Origin: Sphingobacterium athyrii
GTDB lineage: Bacteria > Bacteroidota > Bacteroidia > Sphingobacteriales > Sphingobacteriaceae
Direction of reading: 5' to 3'
DNA: 64,000 bases
Assembly (NCBI RefSeq): GCF_003071065.1
Contig: NZ_QCXX01000003.1
Coordinates: 388,687 to 452,686 of the forward strand
A model generated the notes under the pieces. The model made no database searches. It had not been told where the DNA came from and worked only from the letters and a program-made list of their open reading frames with translations. The translations under genes and the position numbers were made by a program. Below are positions 41,351 through 51,181 of the stretch, one piece after another. The first letter of the stretch is position 1; each line of letters starts with the position of its first letter.

Positions 41351-44290
41351 ATGAATAGAAAAATGAAAACAGTAGCTTTCCTGTCGCTATTGTTTATAAC
41401 GACCGGTATTCAGGCGCAAGTCGGAAAATACCAATGGAAAGAGACCTCAGAGGGGGGCTATACCTATAAATATGTGACCAACGACCCGGTTCAAACGCGG
41501 TTTTACAAATTGAAAAACGGATTGACCGTTATTTTAAGCCCCAATAACAAACAGCCTCGCATACAGGCTTATATCGCAACAAAAGCTGGTAGCAAAACAG
41601 ATCCAAAAGATCATACTGGACTGGCACATTACCTGGAGCATATGCTCTTTAAAGGAACCGACAAGTTTGGTAGTTTGGACTGGTCCAAAGAAAAACCGCT
41701 GCTGGACGAGGTCGACAACCTCTATGAAAAATACAACCATAGTACAGATGCTAATGAACGCACGGCTATCTATAAAGAAATCGACCGTGTATCGGGGGAG
41801 GCATCAAAATATGCCATTCCGAATGAATATGATAAACTGATGAGCAGCATGGGCTCCAAGGGTACGAACGCGTTTACCTCCTTTGAGCAAACGGTCTACG
41901 TGGAAGATATCCCCAGCAATGTCATTGATAAATATCTGACCGTACAAGCGGAGCGATTCCGCAATCCCATCCTCCGTTTATTCCACACAGAGCTTGAATC
42001 AGTCTACGAAGAAAAAAATATCAGTTTAGATAACGATAACAGAAAGTCGATCGAAGCTATTTTTGCGGCCATGTTTCCCAATAACAACTACGGCAAGCAA
42101 ACCGTTTTGGGATCTGTGGAGCACCTTAAAAATCCATCGCTCAAAGCAATCCGCGAATATTACAACACCTATTATGTTCCGAATAATATGGGTGTGATTA
42201 TGTCGGGTGATTTTAATCCCACCGATGTGATTAAGCGCATAGACAAGGCGTTTTCGGGCATGCAATCCAAACCCGTGCCGGCATATACCTTTGAGCAAGA
42301 GCAGCCCATCACAAATCCAATTTCAAAGACTGTCAAAGGCCCTGCTGCTGAATACGTCTTAATGGGTTTTCGTTTCCCCGGTGCAGCACATCCGGATGCA
42401 CAGATCCTCAATCTAATGGCTAATGTACTTACCAATGGATCTGCCGGTTTGATCGACCTGAACCTTGTTAAGTCGCAGAAATTATTGGGAGCAGGTGCTT
42501 CTCCTTATGTTCTAAAAGATTATTCGATGCTTATTCTTCAAGGTAATCCAGGTACCGGTCAGAGCCTTGAAGATGTCAAAAAATTGCTGTTGGCTGAATT
42601 GGACAAATTGAAAAAAGGAGATTTCTCTGCGGACTTGTTGACATCTATCATCAATAATGAAAAAAAATCACAGATTAAGCTCTTCGAAAACTACTCCAGT
42701 ACCGCCGAGCAGCTGATGTCTGGCTTTAATTCGGAGTTGGATTGGGCAAAAGAGTTGGCTTATACAGACCGCTTGTCTAAGATTACGAAAGAAGATATTG
42801 TTCGCTTTGCCAATAAATATATTTCTGACGTCAATTATGTGACCGTTTTCAAGGAAAAAGGGCAGGACGCCAATGTAGATAAAGTAGTCAAGCCAGCCAT
42901 TACGCCTATTACGGTCAATCGGAATGTGGAGTCTGCATTTTTGAAACAGATTAATGCTATGCCGGAGCAGAATATCAGTCCTAAATGGTTAGATTTTGAT
43001 AAAGAGATTTCCAAAGCAAAACTGAAGGATTTGGATGTATTAGCTGTTCAAAACAAAGATAACGAACTATTTAGCCTGACTTATCATTATGATTTTGGAA
43101 GCTGGGACAACAAGTTACTGGGCTTGGCCGTCGGATACCTGGAATTTTTGGGCACGAAGAATAGGAGCAGTGAAGAGTTTAGCAAAGCATTCTATAAGCT
43201 GGCCTCAGATTTTTCAGTTTCTTCCGGAAATGAGGAAAGCAGTGTTTCTATTTCTGGTTTGGGCAGTAATTTTAAGGAGTCAGTCGGTCTGCTGCAGGAT
43301 CTGATGCATAACTGTGTAGCGGATGAGCGCGCTTTTACCGCATTCATTGACCGCGTTAAAAAATCCCGGGCCAATGCCAAGGAGAATAAAGCTTCTATCA
43401 TGGAGGGGCTAAAAGCCTATGCGCGTTATGGTGCCAAAAACCCATTTAATTACACCTATACCGATCAGGAACTGGATGGATTGAAAGCGGCAGACCTAGT
43501 CGCGGTATTGCATAAGTTAGCGAATGCGAAACACCGTATTCTCTATTATGGACCGGAGCCTGTAAATACGTTGGTGAAAAATCTTACACCGCTAAAAAAT
43601 AACAACACGGCCTATGCAACCATAGAAAAGGGCGTAAAGTTTGTAGAAAAGCCGACCGACGAGAACAAAGTATTCTTTGCGCAGTATGGTATGAAGCAGG
43701 TTGAAGTATTCTGGATCAGAAATTCAGGGTTATTTGATAAAAACCAACTGCCGACGGTTGCATTTTTCAATGGCTACTTTGGTGGCGGTATGGGCAGTAT
43801 TGTTTTCCAGACGCTTCGGGAATCCAAAGCATTAGCCTATACGACTTATGCCTACTATGCACAACCACAAAAGAAAGAAAACCATGGTATGGTCGGTGCT
43901 TATATCGGAACGCAATCGGATAAGTTTAAAGATGCTGTAGGTGGTATGAATGAGCTTTTGAATGAACTACCAGAATCAGCTGTAGGCTTGGAATCGGTAC
44001 GTACAAATTTATTAAAATCATTGGCTAGTGAACGTATTACGGGGACCGGTATCCTTTCGAGCTATATGGCGGCACAACGCCGTGGACTTACCGAAGATTC
44101 AAGAAAAATGATCTTTGAAAAGATTCCTCAATTGTCATACAGCGATCTTAAACAATTTCACAGTGATAATATCAGCCGCAAACCCTATAGCTATTGCATT
44201 GTGGGCGAGGAGAAGGACCTAAACCAGGACCATATCACAGCGCTTGGTAAAATCACTAAGCTTAGCTTAAATGAAATCTTTGGATACTAA
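41351..44290 (+). CDS. M16-family zinc metalloprotease (insulinase-like)
   Basis: This is a 979-residue protein. A signal peptide (about 1-22, ending IQAQ) points to the periplasm. The inverse zinc motif HxxEH lies at HYLEH (His93, Glu96, His97) with the distal glutamate in SVYEEKN. It has the usual four-part M16 build, including the C-terminal FFNGYFGGGMGSIVFQTLRESKALAY block seen in the non-catalytic half. It probably degrades peptides or processes imported fragments; the susCD operon just upstream could supply substrates, but this is inference. It is followed by a terminator at 44332. Confidence 0.9.
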   Translation: MNRKMKTVAFLSLLFITTGIQAQVGKYQWKETSEGGYTYKYVTNDPVQTRFYKLKNGLTVILSPNNKQPRIQAYIATKAGSKTDPKDHTGLAHYLEHMLFKGTDKFGSLDWSKEKPLLDEVDNLYEKYNHSTDANERTAIYKEIDRVSGEASKYAIPNEYDKLMSSMGSKGTNAFTSFEQTVYVEDIPSNVIDKYLTVQAERFRNPILRLFHTELESVYEEKNISLDNDNRKSIEAIFAAMFPNNNYGKQTVLGSVEHLKNPSLKAIREYYNTYYVPNNMGVIMSGDFNPTDVIKRIDKAFSGMQSKPVPAYTFEQEQPITNPISKTVKGPAAEYVLMGFRFPGAAHPDAQILNLMANVLTNGSAGLIDLNLVKSQKLLGAGASPYVLKDYSMLILQGNPGTGQSLEDVKKLLLAELDKLKKGDFSADLLTSIINNEKKSQIKLFENYSSTAEQLMSGFNSELDWAKELAYTDRLSKITKEDIVRFANKYISDVNYVTVFKEKGQDANVDKVVKPAITPITVNRNVESAFLKQINAMPEQNISPKWLDFDKEISKAKLKDLDVLAVQNKDNELFSLTYHYDFGSWDNKLLGLAVGYLEFLGTKNRSSEEFSKAFYKLASDFSVSSGNEESSVSISGLGSNFKESVGLLQDLMHNCVADERAFTAFIDRVKKSRANAKENKASIMEGLKAYARYGAKNPFNYTYTDQELDGLKAADLVAVLHKLANAKHRILYYGPEPVNTLVKNLTPLKNNNTAYATIEKGVKFVEKPTDENKVFFAQYGMKQVEVFWIRNSGLFDKNQLPTVAFFNGYFGGGMGSIVFQTLRESKALAYTTYAYYAQPQKKENHGMVGAYIGTQSDKFKDAVGGMNELLNELPESAVGLESVRTNLLKSLASERITGTGILSSYMAAQRRGLTEDSRKMIFEKIPQLSYSDLKQFHSDNISRKPYSYCIVGEEKDLNQDHITALGKITKLSLNEIFGY

Positions 44291-44331
44291 TCCAAACGGA
44301 GGAAATATTTTTAATAGTTTATAGTTTTATT

Positions 44332-44366
44332 AGGGACCGCGTTGGCATACGTCGGTCCCTTTTTTA
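44332..44366 (+). terminator. Intrinsic terminator after the M16 gene
   Basis: AGGGACCG (44332-44339) and CGGTCCCT (44353-44360) pair, followed by a run of T (44360-44366). It fits a rho-independent terminator for the protease gene. Confidence 0.85.
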
Positions 44367-44512
44367 TAAGTGGCTTATTGCTTAGCTCATGTATTGGGTT
44401 CTGAAGGTATTGTATTCCTCTCTCCAGACTTCATGTCGTACCATTCAGCTCTACGGCGGGAAATTACCTTTAAACGCAAAAATAGGAAATCAAAAGAACC
44501 CCTGAGGAGAGG

Positions 44513-45424
44513 TCAATGAAATAATTGTCTGAATGCTAAAGGTGAAACGTTGGTCTTTTTCTTAAACAGTTTGTTGAATGACTGTGGATGTTCAAAACCG
44601 AGCTTGTAGGCAATTTCTGCCACTGAAAGGCTTGTCGCCGTGAGCTTTTCTTTGGCTTCCTCAATTAACTTGTCATGAATGTGCTGTTGGGTGTTTTTAC
44701 CGGTCAGTGAACGTAGTAAATCGCTTAGATAACGTGCTGAGACATGGAGGCTTTCTGCTAAATACTCTACCGTCGGAAGCCCCTGCTTTAATGTTTCTTC
44801 GCTGTCGAAATATTCATCCAGCAATTTTTCCAATTGTATCAGAAGCGCATTGTTAACAGCTTTTCGTGTAATGAATTGACGCTCGTAAAACCGATTGCTG
44901 TATTGCAATAGCATATCAATTTGTGACAAAATAATACCTTGGGTATGTTTGTCGATATGTTGATACTCTTTTTCGATTTTAAGAAAAATTTCTACAATGT
45001 CTTTTTCTTCCCGTTCGGAGAGATGTAATGCTTCGTTAAGGGCATAGGAAAAGAAATTGTAATTTTTTATTGTGCTTGCAAGTGTGTGCGTATACAAAAA
45101 ATCAGGATGAAACATAAGCATGTAACCTTTTCCGCATTCGATGTTCATTTTTCTGATTTCAGAAATCGTTAACGACTGAATCTGTTTGGGCGCAATAAAA
45201 TTCATTGTTCCTTTGTCAAAATCGTAATATTGTTGGCCGTACTTTATTTTTGCGGTAACATCTTTTTTGAGGGAAATGCTATAAAAATTGACGCAGAACT
45301 GCTCCCAAATGTTGCTTTCATCCGGTTTTATTCCAGCGACATCAATTACACTGATGAGCGGATGTAATGGCGCCGGCAATGACAATTGCTTATGAAATTC
45401 GGATATGGAATTGATAATGTACAT
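44513..45424 (-). CDS. AraC-family transcription regulator
   Basis: This 303-residue protein is a paralogue of the 34422 product, with the same layout: a sensing domain with IKYGQQYYDFDKGTMNFIAPKQIQ and a double HTH (VEYLAESLHVSARYLSDLLRSLTG, then LSVAEIAYKLGFEHPQSFNKLFKKKTN). It lies downstream of the SDR gene at 45489 on the same strand (64-base gap), again suggesting a regulator plus target oxidoreductase pair. Confidence 0.88.
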   Translation of the reverse strand: MYIINSISEFHKQLSLPAPLHPLISVIDVAGIKPDESNIWEQFCVNFYSISLKKDVTAKIKYGQQYYDFDKGTMNFIAPKQIQSLTISEIRKMNIECGKGYMLMFHPDFLYTHTLASTIKNYNFFSYALNEALHLSEREEKDIVEIFLKIEKEYQHIDKHTQGIILSQIDMLLQYSNRFYERQFITRKAVNNALLIQLEKLLDEYFDSEETLKQGLPTVEYLAESLHVSARYLSDLLRSLTGKNTQQHIHDKLIEEAKEKLTATSLSVAEIAYKLGFEHPQSFNKLFKKKTNVSPLAFRQLFH

Positions 45425-45488
45425 CCTGTTTTTATTTTACAAACTTACAAAAAACAACTGCCCGTAAAGACAGTTGTCGATTTAAAAA

Positions 45489-46292
45489 TTAAGCCTCAAA
45501 TTGTTTCGCGATTTCTTGCCTGAAAGCTTCTTTACCGATTGTTAGACGTCTTTCATATAATGCATTTGCATCTTCGCCTGCCAAATAGCGTACCTGATCT
45601 TTATTGTCCGTTGCGGCTTCATACACCACCTGGGCAATTTGCTCTGCCGTGGATGCGTTTTGCATCATCAGATCCATTTGTTCTAACAGTTTGTTTTCGA
45701 TGTCTCCATAGTCGGAAGATCGATTCATATCCAATGAACGACCTGCAAAATCTGTCGCGATTCCTCCTGGAGCAACAGTCTTGATCGCTATCCCAAATTT
45801 TTTCAATTCAAAGGACATACTTTCGCTCCAGCCTTCCAAGGCGAATTTTGTTGCATGATAGATCGAATTTAGCGGGAATCCCATAAATCCACCAATTGAT
45901 GTGGTCGAAATAAATAAACCACTTTGCTGTGCCCTAAAATATGGGATAAATGCTTGTGTAACACGCAATACACCCAACAGATTGGTGTTGATTTGACGAA
46001 GTATTTTTTCGTCGCTCAAGGTTTCAAACGCGCCCATCAATCCATAACCTGCATTATTGAAAACGACATCGATTTTGGCCAAAGAGATTGCTTTTTCAAC
46101 AGTTTCTTTGATCTGTGCAGGATCGGTTACATCTAATTTTAATAGCGTAACGTTTTCGATTTCAGTAAGCTCGGTTTCATTTTCGGGATTTCGCATTGTT
46201 GCGATAATATTCCAGCCCGCTTGTTGGAATAGCTTGGCAGTTGCTTTTCCCAACCCGGAAGAAGCTCCTGTAATGAAAATTGTCTTTCTCAT
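45489..46292 (-). CDS. Short-chain dehydrogenase/reductase
   Basis: This 267-residue protein starts at the Met at 46292 (MRKTIFITGASSGLGKATAK), since the extra 15 residues of the longer frame lack a fitting start region. It has TGASSGLG (8-15), VFNNAGYG, the STTSIGG serine and YHATK (Tyr-x3-Lys), followed by VAPGGIATDF. It is a classical SDR, likely acting on aldehydes, ketones or small aromatic substrates. Its neighbour on the same strand is the AraC gene. Confidence 0.88.
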   Translation of the reverse strand: MRKTIFITGASSGLGKATAKLFQQAGWNIIATMRNPENETELTEIENVTLLKLDVTDPAQIKETVEKAISLAKIDVVFNNAGYGLMGAFETLSDEKILRQINTNLLGVLRVTQAFIPYFRAQQSGLFISTTSIGGFMGFPLNSIYHATKFALEGWSESMSFELKKFGIAIKTVAPGGIATDFAGRSLDMNRSSDYGDIENKLLEQMDLMMQNASTAEQIAQVVYEAATDNKDQVRYLAGEDANALYERRLTIGKEAFRQEIAKQFEA

Positions 46293-46547
46293 AGTGTTAT
46301 TATCTGATTCAATAATACAAATGTCTAAAGAAGGCACAGGGTATTTGTTGCCATATTGAGCTTGGTTGTAGCCAAAATGACGAAATCAAAATGGGGAAAA
46401 AAATCATCGACTTTGGCACGATTATTTGTTGATATTCGTTATAAAAATTATGCACTGTTAAGCTGATTTTTGCTCGATTAGTAACTTTTTAGCGTAATCA
46501 TATTGGCGTAATTGCTGTATTTTAAAAATTTTAGAAGATCTATATTT

Positions 46548-46808
46548 ATGCAAGGCACGATTGACGGGATAAGCGGCGAGCCACATCGTTCACAGGTGTT
46601 CCGTTTAACTTACAAAGGACAGGATTATCAGCTGGTGTTGTTGAAAAAGTCTTTATCAAAGCTCGATACGGAATTGCCAATTTTGCTCGACGGAATTGAT
46701 CAAAAACTAGTAAAAAGGGGCGACTACTGGTTTTTTGAAAACAGGCATTCGGATCAGCACTTTGCGACAGAGATTTGGCGTAATTTATCTCTTCGATATC
46801 GCCTTTAA
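46548..46808 (+). CDS. Small hypothetical protein
   Basis: This 86-residue protein starts at the Met at 46548 (MQGTIDGISGEPHRSQVFRLTY); the 12 extra residues of a longer frame are not supported. It is a soluble, beta-rich, basic protein (LTYKGQDYQLVLLKKSLSK, then LLDGIDQKLVKRGDYWFF). I recognise no family; similar short proteins are known from Sphingobacteriaceae in general terms only. It is transcribed alone, convergent with the gene at 46933. Confidence 0.55.
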   Translation: MQGTIDGISGEPHRSQVFRLTYKGQDYQLVLLKKSLSKLDTELPILLDGIDQKLVKRGDYWFFENRHSDQHFATEIWRNLSLRYRL

Positions 46809-46932
46809 AGCCAAAAATTCTACTGTATCGTGGCCCGCACTCCAAGAGATTAGAAGGGCCACGTAATGGTATTGAGATCAATACTTAAGGATTGCATTTT
46901 CATTATAAATCATAACGTGTGAATTCTTATTT

Positions 46933-48351
46933 TTAAGGTTGAGCTATCCTGTTTATCATGCCCCTGAATATAAAGCCATGAAATGGCCATACAGCGTACC
47001 AATAGAGTCTTCCAGCAATACCCAGGGGTCTAAAGGTCGCTGTTTGTATCAGCATATTATCTTCGATTTTAAATTCTAGCCATGCTTCTCCCGGCAGTTT
47101 CATCTCTGCATAAAGCAATAATCTTTTTGTCTTTCTATCTGCTATTAGCACGCGCCAAAAATCAAGTGCATCACCGGCAGCCAGATCGCTTTTATTTTTT
47201 CGTCCCCTTCGCATACCCACGCCACCGACTAATTGATCCATGAACCCACGGATTTTCCAGAGCCAATTGCCATAATACCAGCCCGAATTTCCACCAATGG
47301 ACCAGATTTTGGTCAACGAAGCTTCACTATCTTGGAGCGGAGCCTGACGGATATCCTTAAAGCAACCATAAGTGGGTACTTCGAGTAGCCTGGTGAGCCC
47401 GCCCGATAAAATTTTACTGGTCTGTGCATCTTTCCAGCTGGACACCACATTGTCGCTTTCAATTTTTTGAAAAGCTAATTGTATCGATTGTCTGTAATTG
47501 ATCAACTTAATACCGAGCTCATCCGCTAGAGTATTGGGCTTACAGATCACTTCGACTTTCATGCTATCGACCAGGTTTTTCGCCAGGTAATAGGAAGTCG
47601 AAGTAACAAAATAAAGCCAGTAGGAGGAGAGCCTCGGTGTCATCAGTGGGATGATATAAATCTGTCGCCTCAGTTTTCGTTCGGCAGCGTATTGCAATAG
47701 CATCTCTTTATAGCTCAGGACGTCAGGACCGCCAATATCATAGCTCTTTTTAAATGTATGTGGGTTAGCGATGACACCGATCATAAATTCGATCACATTG
47801 CGTATGGCGATGGGTTGACATTTGGTTTGCAACCATTTGGGTGTAATCATAATAGGGAGTTTTTCGACCAGATCTCGTATGATCTCAAACGATGCACTTC
47901 CTGAGCCAACGATGATACCAGCCCGTAGGGTGGTGATTGGTATCCGCCCGCTTGCCAATATGCTTTCAACGTTTCTCCGCGAGTCGAGATGTTTGGATAA
48001 TCGATCGGAATTGATTATTCCACTCAGATAGATAATCTGTTGCGCCTTGGTTTTTTCAATAAAGTTGCTAAAGTTGGTCGCGCATTCGGCTTCCATCTGT
48101 TGGAAATCACCTGATTGCGTAGCCATCGAATGGATCAGGAAATAAGCGATATCTATTTCAAGCGGAATATTTTTTAGGCTTTCCTTATCCAAGAAGTCGA
48201 CTTCAACGACTTGAACATGATCCGAGATTGCCGCTGGATCAAAACGATCCTTATCCCTGACACAACAAATAACTTCATGTCCCTGTTCCAGCAACACAGG
48301 CAAAAGACGTTTTCCGATATACCCTGTAACACCGGTTAAGAGAATTCTCAT
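46933..48351 (-). CDS. Extended SDR / NAD(P)-binding protein with DUF2867 tail
   Basis: This 472-residue protein has an N-terminal Rossmann part with ILLTGVTGYIGKRLLPVLL (GxxGxxG) and the VRDKDRF turn, and an SDR-like region to about residue 300. Its C-terminal third (about 310-472, with SLTKIWSIGGNSGWYYGNWLWKIRGF and LRPLGIAGRLYWYAVWPFH) fits DUF2867. Proteins of this build are annotated as nucleotide-sugar or quinone/epoxide-like reductases, without proof. It is a single gene on its strand, and its ATG is the first in the frame. Confidence 0.8.
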   Translation of the reverse strand: MRILLTGVTGYIGKRLLPVLLEQGHEVICCVRDKDRFDPAAISDHVQVVEVDFLDKESLKNIPLEIDIAYFLIHSMATQSGDFQQMEAECATNFSNFIEKTKAQQIIYLSGIINSDRLSKHLDSRRNVESILASGRIPITTLRAGIIVGSGSASFEIIRDLVEKLPIMITPKWLQTKCQPIAIRNVIEFMIGVIANPHTFKKSYDIGGPDVLSYKEMLLQYAAERKLRRQIYIIPLMTPRLSSYWLYFVTSTSYYLAKNLVDSMKVEVICKPNTLADELGIKLINYRQSIQLAFQKIESDNVVSSWKDAQTSKILSGGLTRLLEVPTYGCFKDIRQAPLQDSEASLTKIWSIGGNSGWYYGNWLWKIRGFMDQLVGGVGMRRGRKNKSDLAAGDALDFWRVLIADRKTKRLLLYAEMKLPGEAWLEFKIEDNMLIQTATFRPLGIAGRLYWYAVWPFHGFIFRGMINRIAQP

Positions 48352-48453
48352 ATCCTGAATTGTTTATTGCAGATACATATTGTATATAAATATACTAAAA
48401 TAGCAAGAAAATTGTTTTATTTAGTGCAATTTTATTCCATTAAAACAAAATCA

Positions 48454-48461
48454 TACCTTTG
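48454..48461 (+). promoter_or_regulatory. TAnnTTTG promoter -7 element
   Basis: TACCTTTG matches the Bacteroidota -7 consensus. It lies about 160 bases upstream of the DUF202 gene at 48620; the corresponding -33 element is weak (TTTATTCC about 20 bases upstream). A long leader would be implied if it is used. Confidence 0.35.
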
Positions 48462-48619
48462 AAAAACTAGGGGTAATGCCGTTATGAAACCTGAGTCAGT
48501 ATAATCAGAAGTTACTCCATAATCGCGGATCCCTTTTTTTAGTTTGCTGCTGAATCATAAATTTGAATGGTCAAGTTTTTAAATTTCCTAACTTAGTTAT
48601 TGAAAAAAATAATTCTTAT

Positions 48620-49003
48620 ATGGCAAATACTATTGTGCAAAAAAAAGTGGCTGACCACCTCGCTAACGAAAGGACATTTTTGGCGTGGATCCGGACAAGC
48701 TTGGGTATTATGGGCTTTGGATTTGTGGTTGTTAAGTTTTCGCTTTTTATTCGTCAGATCGAGCTGGTTCTGAAAACCGGAGCGGTCACTCAATCACATC
48801 ATGGCTATTCGGGCGTTGTAGGTGTATCCATTGTGATCATTGGCGCATTGACAGTTATATTGGCGTTCTTTAAGTTCCGTAAGACAAAAAGGCAAATCGA
48901 AGATGAAAGTTTTGCTCAGGGCTCTTTCGGAATCACTATTACAGCAGTATTGATTTTTATTATTGGAGTTATTCTGAGTTGGTATCTTATCGATAGTTTG
49001 TAA
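48620..49003 (+). CDS. DUF202-family (YidH-like) membrane protein
   Basis: This 127-residue protein starts at the Met at 48620 (MANTIVQKKVADHLANERTF). It carries the typical DUF202 segment DHLANERTFLAWIRTSLGIMGFGFVVVKFSLFI and has three predicted membrane helices (about 30-50, 66-86, 100-122). Members of the family are inner-membrane proteins of unknown function. A 15-bp perfect hairpin at 49059 serves as its terminator. Confidence 0.85.
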   Translation: MANTIVQKKVADHLANERTFLAWIRTSLGIMGFGFVVVKFSLFIRQIELVLKTGAVTQSHHGYSGVVGVSIVIIGALTVILAFFKFRKTKRQIEDESFAQGSFGITITAVLIFIIGVILSWYLIDSL

Positions 49004-49058
49004 GAAATAGTCATTCAAATACATCATGACTTTTGTCCAATTCATCCATAGTTTATGA

Positions 49059-49093
49059 TAAATGCCACGAATAATCGCTATTCGTGGCATTTA
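49059..49093. terminator. Perfect 15-bp hairpin, bidirectional terminator
   Basis: TAAATGCCACGAATA (49059-49073) and TATTCGTGGCATTTA (49079-49093) pair fully around a 5-base loop. It lies between the convergent DUF202 and DUF4142 genes and can end transcription from both. Confidence 0.85.
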
Positions 49094-49147
49094 TATAATA
49101 AACACTTTAAAACTTGACTTAGCTTAAAGGCTGGGCACCAAATAATA

Positions 49148-49747
49148 TTATTTCAATTTGTCTTTTACAGCTTTACTGTGCTCCAAATGTGTCCTTAAAG
49201 TCGGTAGGGTCTTATCCACAAATGCCTTTAATTCGGCATCTTTCAGATTTTTACTGGCGTCCTCAAAAAGCTTGACGTCTTTTTCGTGATCCTCCACCAT
49301 CTCATCGATATAGGCTTTGTCAAATTCTCTTCCTGTCTTTTTAGCCAAATCATCTTTTACTTTTTGCTGTTCAGCGCCTACTGTAGCAGGGACAGTAATG
49401 TTTTTTGCCTTGGCGAGTGTAGTCAGTTCGTCATTGGCCTTGCTGTGATCTTTGATCATCATTTCTCCAAAAGCTTTGACATCGGCATGCTGTGCTTTTT
49501 GCTGTGCCAACTCCCCGAGCTCTACTTCGGCCATACCGCCATTTGCCGCTTCGGTTACAAATTTAGCATCCTCTTCACTGACGGATAGAGGCGTCGCTGC
49601 GACCTGATTATCATCCATATTTTCAGGCGCCTTTTCTTCGTTGATACTGTCTGCCGTTTCCTTACTGTCATTCTTTGCACCGCCGCCGCAACTTTGGACG
49701 GCAACAATCGAAAATGCAATTGCTAGGGTCAGAAATATTCTTTTCAT
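49148..49747 (-). CDS. DUF4142-family lipoprotein
   Basis: This 199-residue protein has a lipoprotein signal (FSIVAVQSC, Cys20), an acidic linker, and the DUF4142 helical domain: EDAKFVTEAANGGMAEVELGELAQQKA, then AFGEMMIKDHSKANDELTTLA, and YIDEMVEDHEKDVKLFEDA. The H-x-K and D-H-x2-x motifs resemble ferritin-like four-helix bundles. It is probably a periplasmic stress protein. A decayed copy of this gene lies at 53169. Confidence 0.88.
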   Translation of the reverse strand: MKRIFLTLAIAFSIVAVQSCGGGAKNDSKETADSINEEKAPENMDDNQVAATPLSVSEEDAKFVTEAANGGMAEVELGELAQQKAQHADVKAFGEMMIKDHSKANDELTTLAKAKNITVPATVGAEQQKVKDDLAKKTGREFDKAYIDEMVEDHEKDVKLFEDASKNLKDAELKAFVDKTLPTLRTHLEHSKAVKDKLK

Positions 49748-49894
49748 ATGCTTATGAGTTTGATTTCAAAATAAACAGTACTCAAAACAATATGGTTCAA
49801 AAAAAGTGATTATTGCTGCTCGTCAAGTGTTTAGGATATAGACCAATTGGACTTAAAAAATCCTTTTGTGTATAAATATGCTCTATCTAGATTA

Positions 49895-51094
49895 TTATAC
49901 ATCGCCAGCTGCGGCTGAGATCGCCAGCTTTGATAAATCTTCTTGCTCCTTTGTTAGCACGATAGGATCTGTCATTATTTTTTGAACATCAATAGCGCTA
50001 GCATTCCGAAAGCTTTCAACAAATTTCTCGAGATCAGCTTCGCTTTTGGGTAGGAAAGATGCCGCATTATTCTTTGCGTTGGTCTGAAATTTTTCGATAA
50101 TCGGTTGCATCAAGGTGTTATAGTTTTTACAGGCGGTTAGTATGTCGTTTGGATATTCTCCAATAAAATGTGCCATTGCCTTTGCACCATAAATAGACAG
50201 CGAAGCGCCCATTCCTGATAGGGCGGTGGGACAATATCCGGCATCGCCCAACAATACCACCCGGCCGTTCACGAGATTTGTTGCATGTACCATACCCATT
50301 TTATCAATGAAAAATAGGCCATCATCCAAGAGGCTGTCCAGTAGTTGCTGTACCTCAGCATTGTAATTACCAAAAGCATTTTTAAGGATCGATGGCGCAT
50401 TATTTTTTAGCGTGCCAATGTCTTCGGATCTGCGTATGTAGCATTGGATAGCGATTTCGTCCTGTGCGATCGGATAGATAGACAGCATTCTGTCGACATC
50501 AATATAGACCTTAAAAACGCCTACTTGCTTATTATGTCTTTGCTTTAATTTACCGCCCACGTAAAGGGTATTGAAGTCTTCCAATTGCGCATTACTAAAA
50601 TACCTTTCTCGTGTAGCAGATCGTAATCCTTCCGAAACAATGACTAAATCAACCGTTAGCGTACTTCCATTTGAAAGTGTAACATTCGTGTAGTCTTCCC
50701 GTTCTTCGAGTTGTGAAATCGTTGTATCAAATAGTATATGGACATCGTTTTTGATGGCTTCGTACAACACCTGATGTAAACCGCCCCGCGATATAAGAAC
50801 AGAACGTTCAATGTTTTTATTCATTTTATCGTAATCAATGCTTCGAATGATGTCCTCATTTGTTTCTACGAAATGAACGGTTTCAGAAGGCGATGATGCT
50901 GCCTGTAAGTTTTTGGTTAATCCCAATTCTTCCATGATTTTTACACCAAAGCTTTTTAGGGAAATCAAGAACCCTGCTTTATCGAACGAAGTCGACCGAT
51001 CGATTACTGTAATGGTGTGACCTTGTTTTGCTAAAAAATTTGCTGCCGTTAACCCAGCAATTCCTGCGCCAGTTATTAAAATATGTTTTTTCAT
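49895..51094 (-). CDS. FAD-dependent monooxygenase
   Basis: This 399-residue protein begins with the FAD-binding loop ILITGAGIAGLTAANFLAKQGHTITVIDRS (GxGxxG) and has the GD motif RVVLLGDAGYCPTALSGMGASLSIYGAKAMA around residue 280. That fits the PHBH-type aromatic hydroxylase superfamily, which also includes tetracycline-modifying TetX. Residues specific to TetX are not evident, so no antibiotic role is claimed. It is divergent from the AraC gene at 51182 with an 87-bp spacer, so the AraC protein probably controls it. Confidence 0.85.
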   Translation of the reverse strand: MKKHILITGAGIAGLTAANFLAKQGHTITVIDRSTSFDKAGFLISLKSFGVKIMEELGLTKNLQAASSPSETVHFVETNEDIIRSIDYDKMNKNIERSVLISRGGLHQVLYEAIKNDVHILFDTTISQLEEREDYTNVTLSNGSTLTVDLVIVSEGLRSATRERYFSNAQLEDFNTLYVGGKLKQRHNKQVGVFKVYIDVDRMLSIYPIAQDEIAIQCYIRRSEDIGTLKNNAPSILKNAFGNYNAEVQQLLDSLLDDGLFFIDKMGMVHATNLVNGRVVLLGDAGYCPTALSGMGASLSIYGAKAMAHFIGEYPNDILTACKNYNTLMQPIIEKFQTNAKNNAASFLPKSEADLEKFVESFRNASAIDVQKIMTDPIVLTKEQEDLSKLAISAAAGDV

Positions 51095-51181
51095 TTCTTT
51101 TATTTTTTTATTGATAGTGCAAATTTATATATACTTTTAATGCTAAAATAGTTCAATAAAAAGCAAAAATAGTCTGATAAA

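Noticed and set aside
49895..51094. TetX tetracycline-inactivating enzyme
   Set aside because: Only the general FAD-monooxygenase motifs are visible; nothing specific to TetX was seen.
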